DNA from: Ruminococcus sp.
GTDB lineage: Bacteria > Bacillota > Clostridia > Oscillospirales > Acutalibacteraceae
Direction of reading: 5' to 3'
Assembly: GCA_017458845.1 (NCBI GenBank)
Contig: JAFSZY010000060.1
Coordinates: forward strand, 1-57,380
Length of the DNA: 57,380 bases
Position 1 is the first letter of the stretch, and every line of letters starts with the position of its first letter. Positions 1 through 8,742 of this stretch are shown piece by piece. Made by a program: the position numbers and the translations under genes. The notes under the pieces are model-generated. The model was not told where the DNA came from and made no database searches. It saw only the letters and a program-made list of their open reading frames with translations.

Positions 1-110
1 TCAAAATATAGTCGTTATGCGGACTGCTTGGTGCGCAGTCCTTTAACTCCTTATTTTGCCGAGCGCTTTTGCTCCCTTAATCCGCCACAGGCGGCGGTCG
101 CAACGCTACA
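1..110 (-). repeat. Structured intergenic repeat, copy 1 (family S)
   Basis: Read on the minus strand, this stretch matches 44774-44882 of the plus strand with only about half a dozen differences and one indel. It contains several short palindromes: CCGCC/GGCGG, a GGACTGC/GCAGTCC stem, and GAGC/GCTC around AAAA. It begins within the end of fabG: the fabG stop codon TAG (106-108) is part of the conserved repeat sequence. The element may continue past the window edge. No coding potential is recognised. Confidence 0.75.
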
Positions 111-849
111 TTGCTATTCCGCCGTCTACACGGATAACTTCGCCCGTAACATAGGACGCGTAGTCGCTGCAGAGGAACGCGATAACGTTAGCAACATCCT
201 CGGGAAGTCCGCGGCGTTTCATCGGAATCATAGCCGCGATTTCGTCCTTGACCTTATCGGAAAGCGCCTGCGTCATAGGTGTGTCTATGTAGCCCGGGGC
301 TACAGCGTTTACGGTAACATTTCTCGCGGCAAGCTCCTTAGCCACAGCCTTGGTCATACCGATAACGCCCGCCTTTGATGCGCAGTAGTTAGCCTGTCCC
401 GCGTTGCCATTTAGTCCGACGATTGACGCGAGGTTAACAATTCTGCCCGAACGCTGGCGCATAAATGGCTTGTAAACGTGCTTAGTCATATTGAATGCAC
501 CCTTGAGGTTAACGGCGATAACCGCGTCAAACTCAGCCTCAGTCATATTGAGCATAAGCTTGTCACGGTTAATACCCGCGTTGTTGATGAGAATATCAAT
601 CTTGCCGTACTCGTCGATAATCTGCTTGATTACAGCCTCACCCGCGGCAAAGTCACTTACGTCACAGTCATAAGCCTTGACCCTTACCCCAAGGTCGCCG
701 ACAGCCTTCAAAGCCGCCTGCTTGTCCTCATCGCTGCCGATACCCACGAGGGCGATATCCGCTCCCTTGGAAGCGAGCTTCTCGGCAACCGCTCTGCCTA
801 TTCCACTGTATCCGCCTGTAATTACGGCAGTTTTTCCTGTAAAATTCAT
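106..849 (-). CDS. fabG: 3-oxoacyl-ACP reductase FabG
   Basis: NADPH-dependent beta-ketoacyl-ACP reductase of type II fatty acid synthesis, a cytosolic short-chain dehydrogenase. The 247-residue length is normal. The Rossmann motif TGGYSGIG is at residues 11-18 and NNAG at 89-92. The catalytic tetrad is complete: Asn114, Ser142, Tyr155 and Lys159. The start has a good AAAGGAG site about 7 bases upstream. It is the third gene of fabK-fabD-fabG, 12 bases after fabD. The last codons run into a dispersed repeat that supplies the TAG stop. Further fab genes are probably downstream outside the window. Confidence 0.96.
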   Translation of the reverse strand: MNFTGKTAVITGGYSGIGRAVAEKLASKGADIALVGIGSDEDKQAALKAVGDLGVRVKAYDCDVSDFAAGEAVIKQIIDEYGKIDILINNAGINRDKLMLNMTEAEFDAVIAVNLKGAFNMTKHVYKPFMRQRSGRIVNLASIVGLNGNAGQANYCASKAGVIGMTKAVAKELAARNVTVNAVAPGYIDTPMTQALSDKVKDEIAAMIPMKRRGLPEDVANVIAFLCSDYASYVTGEVIRVDGGIAM

Positions 850-861
850 AGTTAATCTCCT

Positions 862-1764
862 TTAAATATCTAAAGCTTCCAAATCAGCTAAGTTCTCTAC
901 TTTAATTGCCCTGACGTCGGAATTGATACGCTTGATAAGTCCCGTGAGCGTTTTGCCCACTCCGACCTCTATAAAAACGTCCACGCCATCGGCTATCATA
1001 TTTTCAACGATAGTCTGCCAACGGACAGGGTTCTCAACCTGAGCTTTTATCAATGCCTTGTAATCTCCCTCATAGGGCTTAGCGGTGTAGTTGGAATAGA
1101 CGGGGATTTCTGGTGTTTTTATATCCACGTTCTCCATATACTCCATAAGTCCGTCGGCAGCCTGCGCCATAAACGGTGAGTGGAACGCGCCGCTGACCGC
1201 GAGTCGTTTGGCTCTGCCCTTGACGTTGGAGAAAGCCTCGATAAGCGCGTCAACGTTCTCCTCTTTAGTCGCTACGACAGTCTGAGCGGGAGAGTTGTAA
1301 TTGACGGGATATGTGCTGTCAAATCCCGCGCAGATTTCCTCAATCTTATCGGCAGACAGCTTCATAACCGCGAGCATAGCGCCGGGGTTTTCCTTTGCCG
1401 CCTTGTCCATAAGCTCCGCTCGTCTGCACACTAGTTTGAACGCTTCCTCGTCGCTGAGCATACCGCTAAAAGCAAGCGCGGCGATTTCGCCGAGCGAAAA
1501 GCCCGCTGCGCAGTCAGCCTTTATGCCTTTTTCGGCAACGGCTCTCGCCGCCGCCAAATCAGCCGCAAACACACACGGCTGGGTGTTTATTGTAACCGAG
1601 AGTTCCTCTAAAGTGGAGGCAAAGCACTGCTTTGAGGTGTCGGGACGAATTCTGTCCGCGGTGTCAAAAACCGCCTTTGCCGCCTTGCTGTTGTCGTAAA
1701 GCTCCTTGCCCATTCCGACATACTGAGCGCCCTGTCCCGAAAAAACTAAAGCTATTTTACCCAT
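862..1764 (-). CDS. fabD: Malonyl-CoA:ACP transacylase FabD
   Basis: Transfers malonyl from CoA to acyl carrier protein, loading the elongation unit for fatty acid synthesis. The 300-residue protein shows the oxyanion motif GQGAQ at 10-14, the nucleophile Ser90 in GFSLGE (most homologues have GHSLG), and the catalytic His195 in GAFHSPF. Its start overlaps the end of fabK by 13 bases, so the two are translationally coupled. The acyl carrier partner, acpP, is also in this window at 23.7 kb. Confidence 0.95.
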   Translation of the reverse strand: MGKIALVFSGQGAQYVGMGKELYDNSKAAKAVFDTADRIRPDTSKQCFASTLEELSVTINTQPCVFAADLAAARAVAEKGIKADCAAGFSLGEIAALAFSGMLSDEEAFKLVCRRAELMDKAAKENPGAMLAVMKLSADKIEEICAGFDSTYPVNYNSPAQTVVATKEENVDALIEAFSNVKGRAKRLAVSGAFHSPFMAQAADGLMEYMENVDIKTPEIPVYSNYTAKPYEGDYKALIKAQVENPVRWQTIVENMIADGVDVFIEVGVGKTLTGLIKRINSDVRAIKVENLADLEALDI

Positions 1765-2702
1765 TTCACGGCACCGCCCAAAACTTCCTCAGCCTTGCTG
1801 AATAAATCCTCGATAATATCCTTCGCGGGTTCTTCCTTCTTAACCATAGAAGCGACCTGTCCCGCGAGCACACAGCCGTTCTTTACGTCACCCTCGCGAG
1901 CCGCCAGACGAAGAACTCCGGCGCCTTTAGCCTCGAGCTCTTCATCGGAATAGCTTGAGGAGTCGTACTCCATTTTTGTGTATTCACGCGTGTAGCTCGA
2001 CTTGATGCATCTCACGGGATGCCCGAGGCGCTTGCCCGTCACGACAGTGTCGATATCCTTAGCCTTCAAAATCTTGTCCTTGTATTCCTGAGCTATGGTG
2101 CACTCCTCGGCTACGAGAAAACGTGTGCCGACCTGAATACCCGACGCCCCGAGCATAAAGCTCGCGGCAACCTGTCTGCCGTCGGCGATACCGCCCGCGG
2201 CGATTACGGGAATACTCACCGCGTCAACAACCTGAGGCACAAGCGCCATAGTAGTGAGGTCGCCAACGTGACCGCCGCTCTCGCCGCCCTCGGCAATTAC
2301 CGCGAAAGCACCGAGCTTCTCCATACGTCTTGCGAGCGCTGTGGAGGGAACCACGGGAATAACCTTAATGCCCGCGGCTGTCCATTTGTCCATATATTTA
2401 CCCGGGTTACCCGCGCCTGTTGTGACGACCTTGACGCCCTCCTCGACAACAACGTCGGAAACCTCGTCGGCAAACGGGCTCATAAGCATAATATTAACTC
2501 CGAACGGTTTGTCCGTGAGCTCCTTGCACTTTTTAATCTCCGCGCGAAGCTGCTCGCCGTTGGAATTCATCGCGGCGATAAGTCCGAGCCCGCCCGCGTT
2601 GCTCACGCCCGCCGCGAGAGACGCGTCGGCTACCCAAGCCATACCGCCTTGAAAAATCGGATACTTTATTCCAAGCTGTTCGTTGATAACTGTGGATATC
2701 AT
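1752..2702 (-). CDS. fabK: Enoyl-ACP reductase II FabK
   Basis: FMN-dependent enoyl-ACP reductase that completes each fatty acid elongation cycle; this type replaces the triclosan-sensitive FabI in many Firmicutes. The 316-residue TIM barrel resembles nitronate monooxygenase. It shows the N-terminal FQGGMAWV segment (18-25), a glycine-rich AGGLGLIAAM loop (36-45) and the catalytic His145 in ESGGHVGDL. It is the first gene of the operon and sits behind a clear promoter. FabK in place of FabI is typical of clostridia and streptococci. Confidence 0.95.
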   Translation of the reverse strand: MISTVINEQLGIKYPIFQGGMAWVADASLAAGVSNAGGLGLIAAMNSNGEQLRAEIKKCKELTDKPFGVNIMLMSPFADEVSDVVVEEGVKVVTTGAGNPGKYMDKWTAAGIKVIPVVPSTALARRMEKLGAFAVIAEGGESGGHVGDLTTMALVPQVVDAVSIPVIAAGGIADGRQVAASFMLGASGIQVGTRFLVAEECTIAQEYKDKILKAKDIDTVVTGKRLGHPVRCIKSSYTREYTKMEYDSSSYSDEELEAKGAGVLRLAAREGDVKNGCVLAGQVASMVKKEEPAKDIIEDLFSKAEEVLGGAVKWVK

Positions 2703-2762
2703 TATGTATCACCCTTTCGGTAAAATTAAAGCACATAATTACTCATTATATATACATAACTG

Positions 2763-2791
2763 ATTTTACTATATTAGGGTGAAATAGTCAA
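2763..2791 (-). promoter_or_regulatory. Promoter of fabK-fabD-fabG
   Basis: On the minus strand a -35 TTGACT (2786-2791) and a -10 TAAAAT (2763-2768) are separated by exactly 17 bases, about 60 bases before the fabK start. No FapR-type operator was recognised around it. Confidence 0.7.
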
Positions 2792-2830
2792 TGATAAAAT
2801 GTCGTGTTTTAAGCACTTTCTGATGATTGT

Positions 2831-3193
2831 CTAACTGCACAAATCCTCGAGTACGCTCCTGAGCTCGGATTTGGTTTTAACGACGATTCCGTCCTTTAGC
2901 TGGTCGCGGTCTTTCGGGGGCAGAATATCCACTCTGGTGTCGGTGGATTTGATTATTTCTCCCGTTTTTATATCCTCTACGGCAATTTTTCCACCGACAG
3001 TTTTGACCTTGTACCCCGACGTGTCATTTGTCATAGTCTCGATTTTTTGCGCCGCCTCGCTTATAACGTCAACAGGGGTAACGGGCAGGGAGAACGCGTC
3101 GCTCACAAGCCTTGTGGCGCCTATTGCCACGTAAACTCCTATAACACAGTACAAAACGATTTTAACAACTTTTTTCATTTTAATACACCTCAA
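2831..3193 (-). CDS. Small membrane-anchored protein of unknown function
   Basis: Not recognised as a family member. The product is 120 residues, or 115 if translation starts at the inner Met (MKKVVK) preferred by its basic N-terminus. It has one hydrophobic segment (about residues 9-28 of the long form) followed by a hydrophilic domain rich in Lys and Asp. A single-pass protein with an extracytoplasmic tail is likely. It stands alone between the fab operon and the divergent penicillin-binding protein gene. Codon use looks native. Confidence 0.6.
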   Translation of the reverse strand: MRCIKMKKVVKIVLYCVIGVYVAIGATRLVSDAFSLPVTPVDVISEAAQKIETMTNDTSGYKVKTVGGKIAVEDIKTGEIIKSTDTRVDILPPKDRDQLKDGIVVKTKSELRSVLEDLCS

Positions 3194-3277
3194 TGATATT
3201 TTTTGAGCGAAAGCATTTTTTATACATTAATAAAATGAAAAAAATGTACCTAAAAGGTTTATTTTTTCGTACAGTTG

Positions 3278-3286
3278 TGTTATAAT
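3278..3286 (+). promoter_or_regulatory. Extended -10 element upstream of the penicillin-binding protein gene
   Basis: TGT followed by TATAAT (3281-3286), about 108 bases before the start. The -35 region is not convincing, so this may be an extended -10 promoter. Confidence 0.4.
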
Positions 3287-3393
3287 ATCAGAGAATAATG
3301 TATTAGTATGTGATTTTATGTCAAAATCAAAAAATCCAGAAGTTTTAACACAGGTCCCCCTTATGGGGAACAGTAAAGCAAGGTGACAATCTT

Positions 3394-5745
3394 ATGCGTG
3401 AAACAGACATCAGTAAATTTACCGATCATAATATTGTGCTTGACAGCGCGAAGCATCCTGTAAAGAGAGTCTTTAAGGCTATAGGCAGGACGCTGTTTAC
3501 CGCGCTGATGGTAATGGTGTGCGCGGGTGTGATTATCGGCATTTCGCTGACGGCGTATATCATCACAATAGCCAGCGAGCCCACAGGCATCGACCTCAAG
3601 GCGAAGTCAGTCAACCAGACGAGCTTTATCTATGTCAAGAACAGTAAAGGTAACTACAAGAAATACCAGTCCCTCTATGACTCTGAGAATCGTGTCTGGG
3701 TTGATTTCAAGAAAATCCCCAACCATATGAAGGACGCTGTAATAGCTATCGAGGACAAGCGTTTTGAGGAACACAACGGCGTTGACTGGACACGTACATT
3801 CGGCGCGATGCTCAACCTCGCGAGCGGCAAGTCCAGCTATGGCGGTTCGACCCTGACTCAACAGCTCATAAAGAACATCTCCGACGATAACGAGGTTTCC
3901 CTTAACCGTAAGATACGCGAGATTGTCAGGGCGCTGAAGCTTGAAACGGAATACACCAAGGACGAAATTCTCGAAGCGTATCTGAACGTAGTAAACTTCG
4001 GAAACAACTGTCAGGGCGTGCAGGCGGCAGCCAACCTGTATTTCGGCAAGAACATCGACAAATGTTCGCTTGCCCAGTGCGCGGCGATTGCCAGTATCAC
4101 CCAGAATCCGAGCAAATATAATCCTCTTGTTTATCCCGAGGAAAACAAAAAGAGGCGTGAAGTAGTCCTCTACGAAATGCTCGATCAGAAGAAGATAACC
4201 GAAGAAGAATACCATAAAGCGATTCAGGAATCCGATAAACTGAAATTCGTCGGATTCAAAAAGAGCAACAAGAGTACCACAGTAAACGCGGGCAAGATTC
4301 AGAACTGGTTTATGGACGAGCTCCAGAACGACCTCACCAAAGACCTCGCTGTTTACTACAACATCAGCGAAAAGGCAGCGTCGGACAAGGTTTTCACCGA
4401 GGGACTTAAAATCTACGCGACCGTAGACACCAAGATGCAGAGCTACCTCGAAAAAGCCGCCAAGAACATCAACGGCGACGAGGGATTGCAATGCGCGGCG
4501 ACGCTGATTGACCTCAACGGAGCGGTTATTGCCACAACGGGTTCTTCTCAGGAGAAAACCCAGAACCTTGTTTTCGACCGAGCTACCGACTCGGTGCTCC
4601 AGCCCGGTTCGTCAATTAAACCCGTAGTAGTTTATCCCTACGCTATCGAGCGGCGCAAGCTGTGCTACAGCTCAGTCGTAAAGGATGAACCGCTTGAGAA
4701 ATACAAGGTCGGCGCCGACGGAAACTTTATCTCGGGACCGAACAACTGGTACGCGGGATATAAAGGCAATATGCTTCTGCCAGACGCGATTGAGTGGTCA
4801 GCCAACGCAACAGCCGCGCAGGTTATGAACACGATAACCCCCGAGGCGGCTTACAACCAGGTGTTAACGCTGCAGGGCTTTGAGCATCTGGCTGAAAGCG
4901 ATAAGCACAACGCGGGCGGACTTTCCATCGGTGGTCTCACAGGCGGTGTAACCGTCAGAGAAATGGCGGCGTCATTCACCTATATGGGTAACGGCGGAAA
5001 GTACTACAAGCCCTACACATATCTTTATGTTACCGACTCGGAAGACAATATCATTATAGACAACCGCGACACTGTTCCCAAGGAAGCCTATTCAGCTGAA
5101 ACGGCTTATATTATGAACAGACTGCTCCATTATAATATTACGTACAGCTCACACACAAACGCGGGCAACGCGCGTATTGACGGCTGGGATATCATTGGTA
5201 AAACAGGTACCACCGACGAAGATAAGGACTCCTGGTTCTGCGGAACAAGCCCCTACGCTTCGATGGCTGTATGGACAGGCTTTGACAATCCTCAAACAAT
5301 TTCAGTTGGCGGGCAGATGGTTGCCACCACCCTGTTCAGGGATGTCATGGGACATTACCTTGAGGGAAAGAAGCAAAAGAACTACACAATGCCGGGGTCC
5401 ATCATTGAAGCCAACTATAACCCCTCTAACGGCGCCGTATATAACGAAGACAGCGCGAGCGAGGGACAGTACGTGGGTTATTACACCGAGGACAATATGC
5501 CCGAGAATTCAGGCGACTATGTAGCCGACTACAACGATACAGGCAAAGCAAACGCGAACGACGCGGAAACTCCGGAAAACGACAAGGCGACCGAAAAGCC
5601 CACCCAAGCCGACGCGGCGGAGGCTCCCGCTAACGAAACTCAGAAGGCAACGGAAAATAACGGCAACAACGGCGACAACAACACGCCCACTCAGCCCGAA
5701 CAGACTCAGGCTCAGGAAGACACCAAAGCCGAAAATGCTGAATAA
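3394..5745 (+). CDS. Class A penicillin-binding protein (PBP1A-like)
   Basis: Bifunctional peptidoglycan glycosyltransferase and DD-transpeptidase, anchored in the membrane by one N-terminal segment (residues ~34-60). The GT51 domain carries the catalytic Glu120 in IEDKRFEEH and the GGSTLTQQ motif near 150. The transpeptidase has SxxK at Ser406-Lys409, SxN at 469-471 and KTG at 603-605, so it should be active. After about residue 690 there is a low-complexity tail rich in Asn, Glu, Ala, Gln and Thr, common at the extracellular end of clostridial PBP1A. The next gene, hom, starts 21 bases later. Confidence 0.95.
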   Translation: MRETDISKFTDHNIVLDSAKHPVKRVFKAIGRTLFTALMVMVCAGVIIGISLTAYIITIASEPTGIDLKAKSVNQTSFIYVKNSKGNYKKYQSLYDSENRVWVDFKKIPNHMKDAVIAIEDKRFEEHNGVDWTRTFGAMLNLASGKSSYGGSTLTQQLIKNISDDNEVSLNRKIREIVRALKLETEYTKDEILEAYLNVVNFGNNCQGVQAAANLYFGKNIDKCSLAQCAAIASITQNPSKYNPLVYPEENKKRREVVLYEMLDQKKITEEEYHKAIQESDKLKFVGFKKSNKSTTVNAGKIQNWFMDELQNDLTKDLAVYYNISEKAASDKVFTEGLKIYATVDTKMQSYLEKAAKNINGDEGLQCAATLIDLNGAVIATTGSSQEKTQNLVFDRATDSVLQPGSSIKPVVVYPYAIERRKLCYSSVVKDEPLEKYKVGADGNFISGPNNWYAGYKGNMLLPDAIEWSANATAAQVMNTITPEAAYNQVLTLQGFEHLAESDKHNAGGLSIGGLTGGVTVREMAASFTYMGNGGKYYKPYTYLYVTDSEDNIIIDNRDTVPKEAYSAETAYIMNRLLHYNITYSSHTNAGNARIDGWDIIGKTGTTDEDKDSWFCGTSPYASMAVWTGFDNPQTISVGGQMVATTLFRDVMGHYLEGKKQKNYTMPGSIIEANYNPSNGAVYNEDSASEGQYVGYYTEDNMPENSGDYVADYNDTGKANANDAETPENDKATEKPTQADAAEAPANETQKATENNGNNGDNNTPTQPEQTQAQEDTKAENAE

Positions 5746-5766
5746 ATATGAAAGGGAATTAATAAA

Positions 5767-6975
5767 ATGGTAGAAATTGCTATAATGGGACACGGAGTCG
5801 TAGGCTCAGGTGTCGCCAATATTATTACATCACACAAACAGAAGCTTTACTCAGCTGTAGGAGAGGAAATCCACCTCAAGAAGATTCTTGACTTGCGCGA
5901 GTTTCCCGACCTCCCCTATGCCGACAAATTCACAAAGGATTTTGACGATATATTAAACGATGTTGAAATCCGTGTCGTAGCCGAGGTTATGGGAGGAATA
6001 CATCCCGCGTATGAATATACCAAGAAGCTGCTCCTCGCGGGCAAGAGCGTAGTCACCTCCAACAAAGAGCTTGTGGCGGCTAAGGGAGCCGAGCTCCTGC
6101 AGATAGCCAAGGAAAACAACCTCAACTTCCTGTTTGAGGCGTCGGTAGGCGGCGGTATCCCGATTATTCGTCCTATCAACCAGTGCCTCGTTGCCAACAA
6201 CGTGATGGAAATAGCGGGTATCCTCAACGGTACCACAAACTTCATCCTCACAAAGATGATTGAGGACGGTATGGACTTTGACGCAGCTCTTAAGCTCGCT
6301 CAGGACCTCGGTTTCGCCGAGCGCAACCCCGAGGCTGACGTTGAGGGGTATGACGCGGTGCGCAAGATTTGTATTCTCGCATCACTCACATTCGGCAAGC
6401 ACGTTTATCCCGACAACATACATACCGAGGGCATCACCAAAATCACCCTTGAGGATGTTAAGTTCGCCACAAAGTTTGACAGCGTAATCAAGCTCATCGG
6501 CGACGTTAAACAGCTTGACGACGGCAAGCTCGATATCTTCGTGGCTCCGATGTTGATTAAAAAGTCCAGCCAGCTCGCCAACATCGACAACGAGTTCAAC
6601 GGCATTATGGTTCGCGGCGACTGCACCGATGACGTCGTATTCTACGGCAAAGGCGCTGGCTCAATGCCAACAGCAAGCGCTGTTGTAGCCGATATCGTGG
6701 ACTGCGTTAAGCACCTCAAGAGAAGAAAGTTCCTATTCTGGGTTGACGGCAGCAACGAGAATGTCCTTCCGTACGAACAGAGCAAGGCCGCTATGTACGT
6801 TCGAGTTGAGGCATCAGCCGGAGACGAACTCAAGAAGATATTCGGCAGTGATATCAAGACAGTTTCAAACGGCGCGAATATCGCGGCTATCACACCCGTG
6901 ATGACTGTCAAGGAATTTGAGGAAAAAACTAAAGACCTCAAGCTCCTGTCAAAGATAAGGGTAGGAGATTTATAA
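5767..6975 (+). CDS. hom: Homoserine dehydrogenase
   Basis: NAD(P)-dependent reduction of aspartate semialdehyde to homoserine, at the branch to Thr and Met. It has the dinucleotide fold GHGVVGSG at 8-15 and the SNKELVAAKG catalytic region with Lys100. The 402-residue length is a little short of the usual ~430; the C-terminal ~70 residues look like a reduced ACT domain for feedback control, though this is inferred. AAAGGG lies 11 bases before the start. It follows the PBP gene closely and precedes aspartokinase by 178 bases. Confidence 0.94.
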   Translation: MVEIAIMGHGVVGSGVANIITSHKQKLYSAVGEEIHLKKILDLREFPDLPYADKFTKDFDDILNDVEIRVVAEVMGGIHPAYEYTKKLLLAGKSVVTSNKELVAAKGAELLQIAKENNLNFLFEASVGGGIPIIRPINQCLVANNVMEIAGILNGTTNFILTKMIEDGMDFDAALKLAQDLGFAERNPEADVEGYDAVRKICILASLTFGKHVYPDNIHTEGITKITLEDVKFATKFDSVIKLIGDVKQLDDGKLDIFVAPMLIKKSSQLANIDNEFNGIMVRGDCTDDVVFYGKGAGSMPTASAVVADIVDCVKHLKRRKFLFWVDGSNENVLPYEQSKAAMYVRVEASAGDELKKIFGSDIKTVSNGANIAAITPVMTVKEFEEKTKDLKLLSKIRVGDL

Positions 6976-7153
6976 AGATTAGCAGTCAGTAGGCAGTAGT
7001 TAGCAGTCAGTTATTCGTTATCAATTTTTGAATAGAATATGAACATACTTCTCTCGGGAAATGTTCTTCTGTCACTGTTATTCACTTTTTCGCGTGAACA
7101 ACTAAGAACTAGCTACTAACTACCAAGAACTAGGTAATTAAGGAGTAATTTTA
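6976..7153. other. hom-lysC intergenic region with imperfect short repeats
   Basis: This spacer holds degenerate repeats of the type AGTCAGTAG/AGTTAGCAG near 6980-7012, and similar sequence in inverted orientation (CTAGCTACTAACTACC) near 7110-7135. A related run occurs at 8728-8755. There is no lysine riboswitch or T-box that I can recognise. AAGGAG precedes lysC. Confidence 0.4.
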
Positions 7154-8362
7154 ATGAGTTTAATAGTACAGAAATTCGGCGGCACTTCGGTCGCGGACGC
7201 CGAGCGCGTGTTTAACGTCGCCCGCATTGTGACCGAAACCTACGACAAGGGCAACGACGTTGTCGTCGTAGTATCCGCTCAGGGCGATACAACTGATGTG
7301 CTTATCGCCAAAGGCAACGAAATCAATCCCAACGCCTCCAAGCGTGAGCGCGATATGCTCGTGGCGGCGGGCGAACAGGTTTCAATCTCTCTGCTCGCTA
7401 TGGCAATCGAAAAGCTCGGCTATCCCGTAATTTCGCTTTTGGGATGGCAGGCAGGGTTCCAGACCAGCTCGTCCTATACCTCGGCGCGTATCAGACGCGT
7501 AATCCCCAACCGTATCCGTAAGGAGCTGGACAAAAAGCGCATTGTAATCGTGGCGGGCTTTCAGGGCTTGTCAAAGTACGACGATATCACCACACTCGGT
7601 CGCGGCGGCTCGGACACCTCCGCGGTGGCTATAGCGGCGGCTATGCACGCCGATTTGTGCCAGATTTACACCGACGTTGAGGGCGTTTACACAGCCGACC
7701 CGAGGAAGGTCAAGAACGCCAGAAAGCTCAAGGACATTTCCTACGACGAAATGCTGGAGCTAGCGACAATGGGCGCTCAGGTGCTCAACAACCGTTCGGT
7801 CGAAATGGCAAAGAAATACAACATCGAACTCGAGGTGCTTTCAAGCTTAGTCAAAGCCCCGGGCACAATAGTAAAGGAGAAAAGCAGAATGGAAAAAATG
7901 TTAATCAGCGGCGTTGCCAAGGACACGGAAGTAGCGCGTTTGTCAGTAATCGGAATCCCCGATGAGCCCGGTTTAGCTTTCAAGCTGTTTTCAAAGCTCT
8001 CGGCTAAGAATATCAACGTGGATATTATCCTGCAGTCAATCGGACGCGACAACAAGAAGGACATCTCCTTTACGGTAGGCGCTGACAGAGCTGACGAGGC
8101 TAAAGCCGCCCTCGAGGATTATGTCGAGAACATCGGCGCCAAGGAAATTATCTGCAATACAGAGGTTGCCAAGATTTCAATCGTGGGCGCGGGCATGGAG
8201 AGCCACGCGGGCGTAGCCACAAAGATGTTTGAGGCGCTGTTTGACGCTCAGATTAACATCCAGATGATTGCCACATCCGAGATTAAGGTTTCCGTACTTA
8301 TCGACAAAAAGGACGCTGACAGAGCTGTTTCGGCTATCCACGAAAAATTCTTTGAGGAATAG
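7154..8362 (+). CDS. lysC: Aspartokinase with internal beta-subunit start
   Basis: Phosphorylates aspartate, the first step to Lys, Thr and Met. The kinase domain begins with KFGGTSV (residues 7-13) and contains GRGGSDTSA near 150. Two ACT domains occupy the C-terminal ~150 residues. The 402-residue size fits the Bacillus aspartokinase II class. An in-frame ATG at 7889 (codon 246) is preceded by AAAGGAG at 7873-7879 and would yield a 157-residue ACT-only beta subunit. That matches the known alpha2-beta2 arrangement of that class. A terminator follows at 8443. Confidence 0.95.
   Translation: MSLIVQKFGGTSVADAERVFNVARIVTETYDKGNDVVVVVSAQGDTTDVLIAKGNEINPNASKRERDMLVAAGEQVSISLLAMAIEKLGYPVISLLGWQAGFQTSSSYTSARIRRVIPNRIRKELDKKRIVIVAGFQGLSKYDDITTLGRGGSDTSAVAIAAAMHADLCQIYTDVEGVYTADPRKVKNARKLKDISYDEMLELATMGAQVLNNRSVEMAKKYNIELEVLSSLVKAPGTIVKEKSRMEKMLISGVAKDTEVARLSVIGIPDEPGLAFKLFSKLSAKNINVDIILQSIGRDNKKDISFTVGADRADEAKAALEDYVENIGAKEIICNTEVAKISIVGAGMESHAGVATKMFEALFDAQINIQMIATSEIKVSVLIDKKDADRAVSAIHEKFFEE
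7873..7891 (+). promoter_or_regulatory. Internal ribosome binding site and start for the aspartokinase beta subunit
   Basis: AAAGGAG (7873-7879), a 9-base spacer, then ATG (7889-7891) in frame with lysC. The reinitiated product begins MEKMLISG, just before the first ACT domain. Confidence 0.6.
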
Positions 8363-8442
8363 TTTTTGATTGTCCACGTCAAACACTGTAGTTCCTATAT
8401 AAATCACATATCCCTCTTACGGGTTATGACCTATTAATAATT

Positions 8443-8468
8443 AAAGGCAGCCTTTCGGCTGCCTTTTT
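8443..8468 (+). terminator. Rho-independent terminator after lysC
   Basis: AAAGGCAGCC, a TTTC loop, then GGCTGCC followed by TTTTT. Confidence 0.85.
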
Positions 8469-8497
8469 AGTGGGAAGCGGCTGAGCGCAGCGAAGTC

Positions 8498-8690
8498 GAT
8501 AGGGGGATTTTAAAACAGTTTATCCTCCCTTTGTCATCCTGCGGATGACGTTTTTCCCTAGCGTGAGACGGCAACCCTTTTGTCGGCTTTGCCGACATTT
8601 CCCCTAAGAGGGGAATTTCCCTAAGGGGGTAACCGAGTGAATAATTTGCTGCGGCGGACATTTTCCTCATAGTGGGCAACGGACAGCCGC
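8498..8690. repeat. Composite palindromic intergenic repeat (family P), copy A
   Basis: It has several small hairpins: GTCATCC/GGATGAC, GTCGGC/GCCGAC and CCCCT/AGGGG. It carries the 21-base module CAGCAAATTATTCACTCGGTT in inverted form near 8630-8651. The same modules occur in the opposite orientation at 10541-10710, on the other side of the Na/Pi transporter gene. No open frame of note. Confidence 0.65.
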
Positions 8691-8700
8691 GGAATAACAC

Positions 8701-8727
8701 AAGGGCAACCGAAATCGGTTGCCCTTT
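8701..8727. terminator. Hairpin at the 3' end of the Na/Pi cotransporter gene
   Basis: A perfect stem AAGGGCAACCG/CGGTTGCCCTT lies 16 bases beyond the transporter stop. The T-run is poor on the minus strand, so termination there would be weak. Confidence 0.5.
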
Positions 8728-8742
8728 ACTAAATACTAAATA

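Noticed and set aside
28..378. Plus-strand open frame of 116 codons over fabG
   Set aside because: It is antisense to fabG, lacks a ribosome binding site and shows no family similarity.
2019..2723. 234-codon plus-strand frame over fabK
   Set aside because: A shadow of the antisense strand caused by codon bias; fabK on the other strand has full catalytic motifs.
3607..4491. 294-codon minus-strand frame within the penicillin-binding protein gene
   Set aside because: Antisense shadow of a clearly intact GT51/transpeptidase gene.
6976..7153. Lysine riboswitch ahead of lysC
   Set aside because: The spacer is short and made of degenerate AGTTAG-type repeats, without the conserved L-box core.
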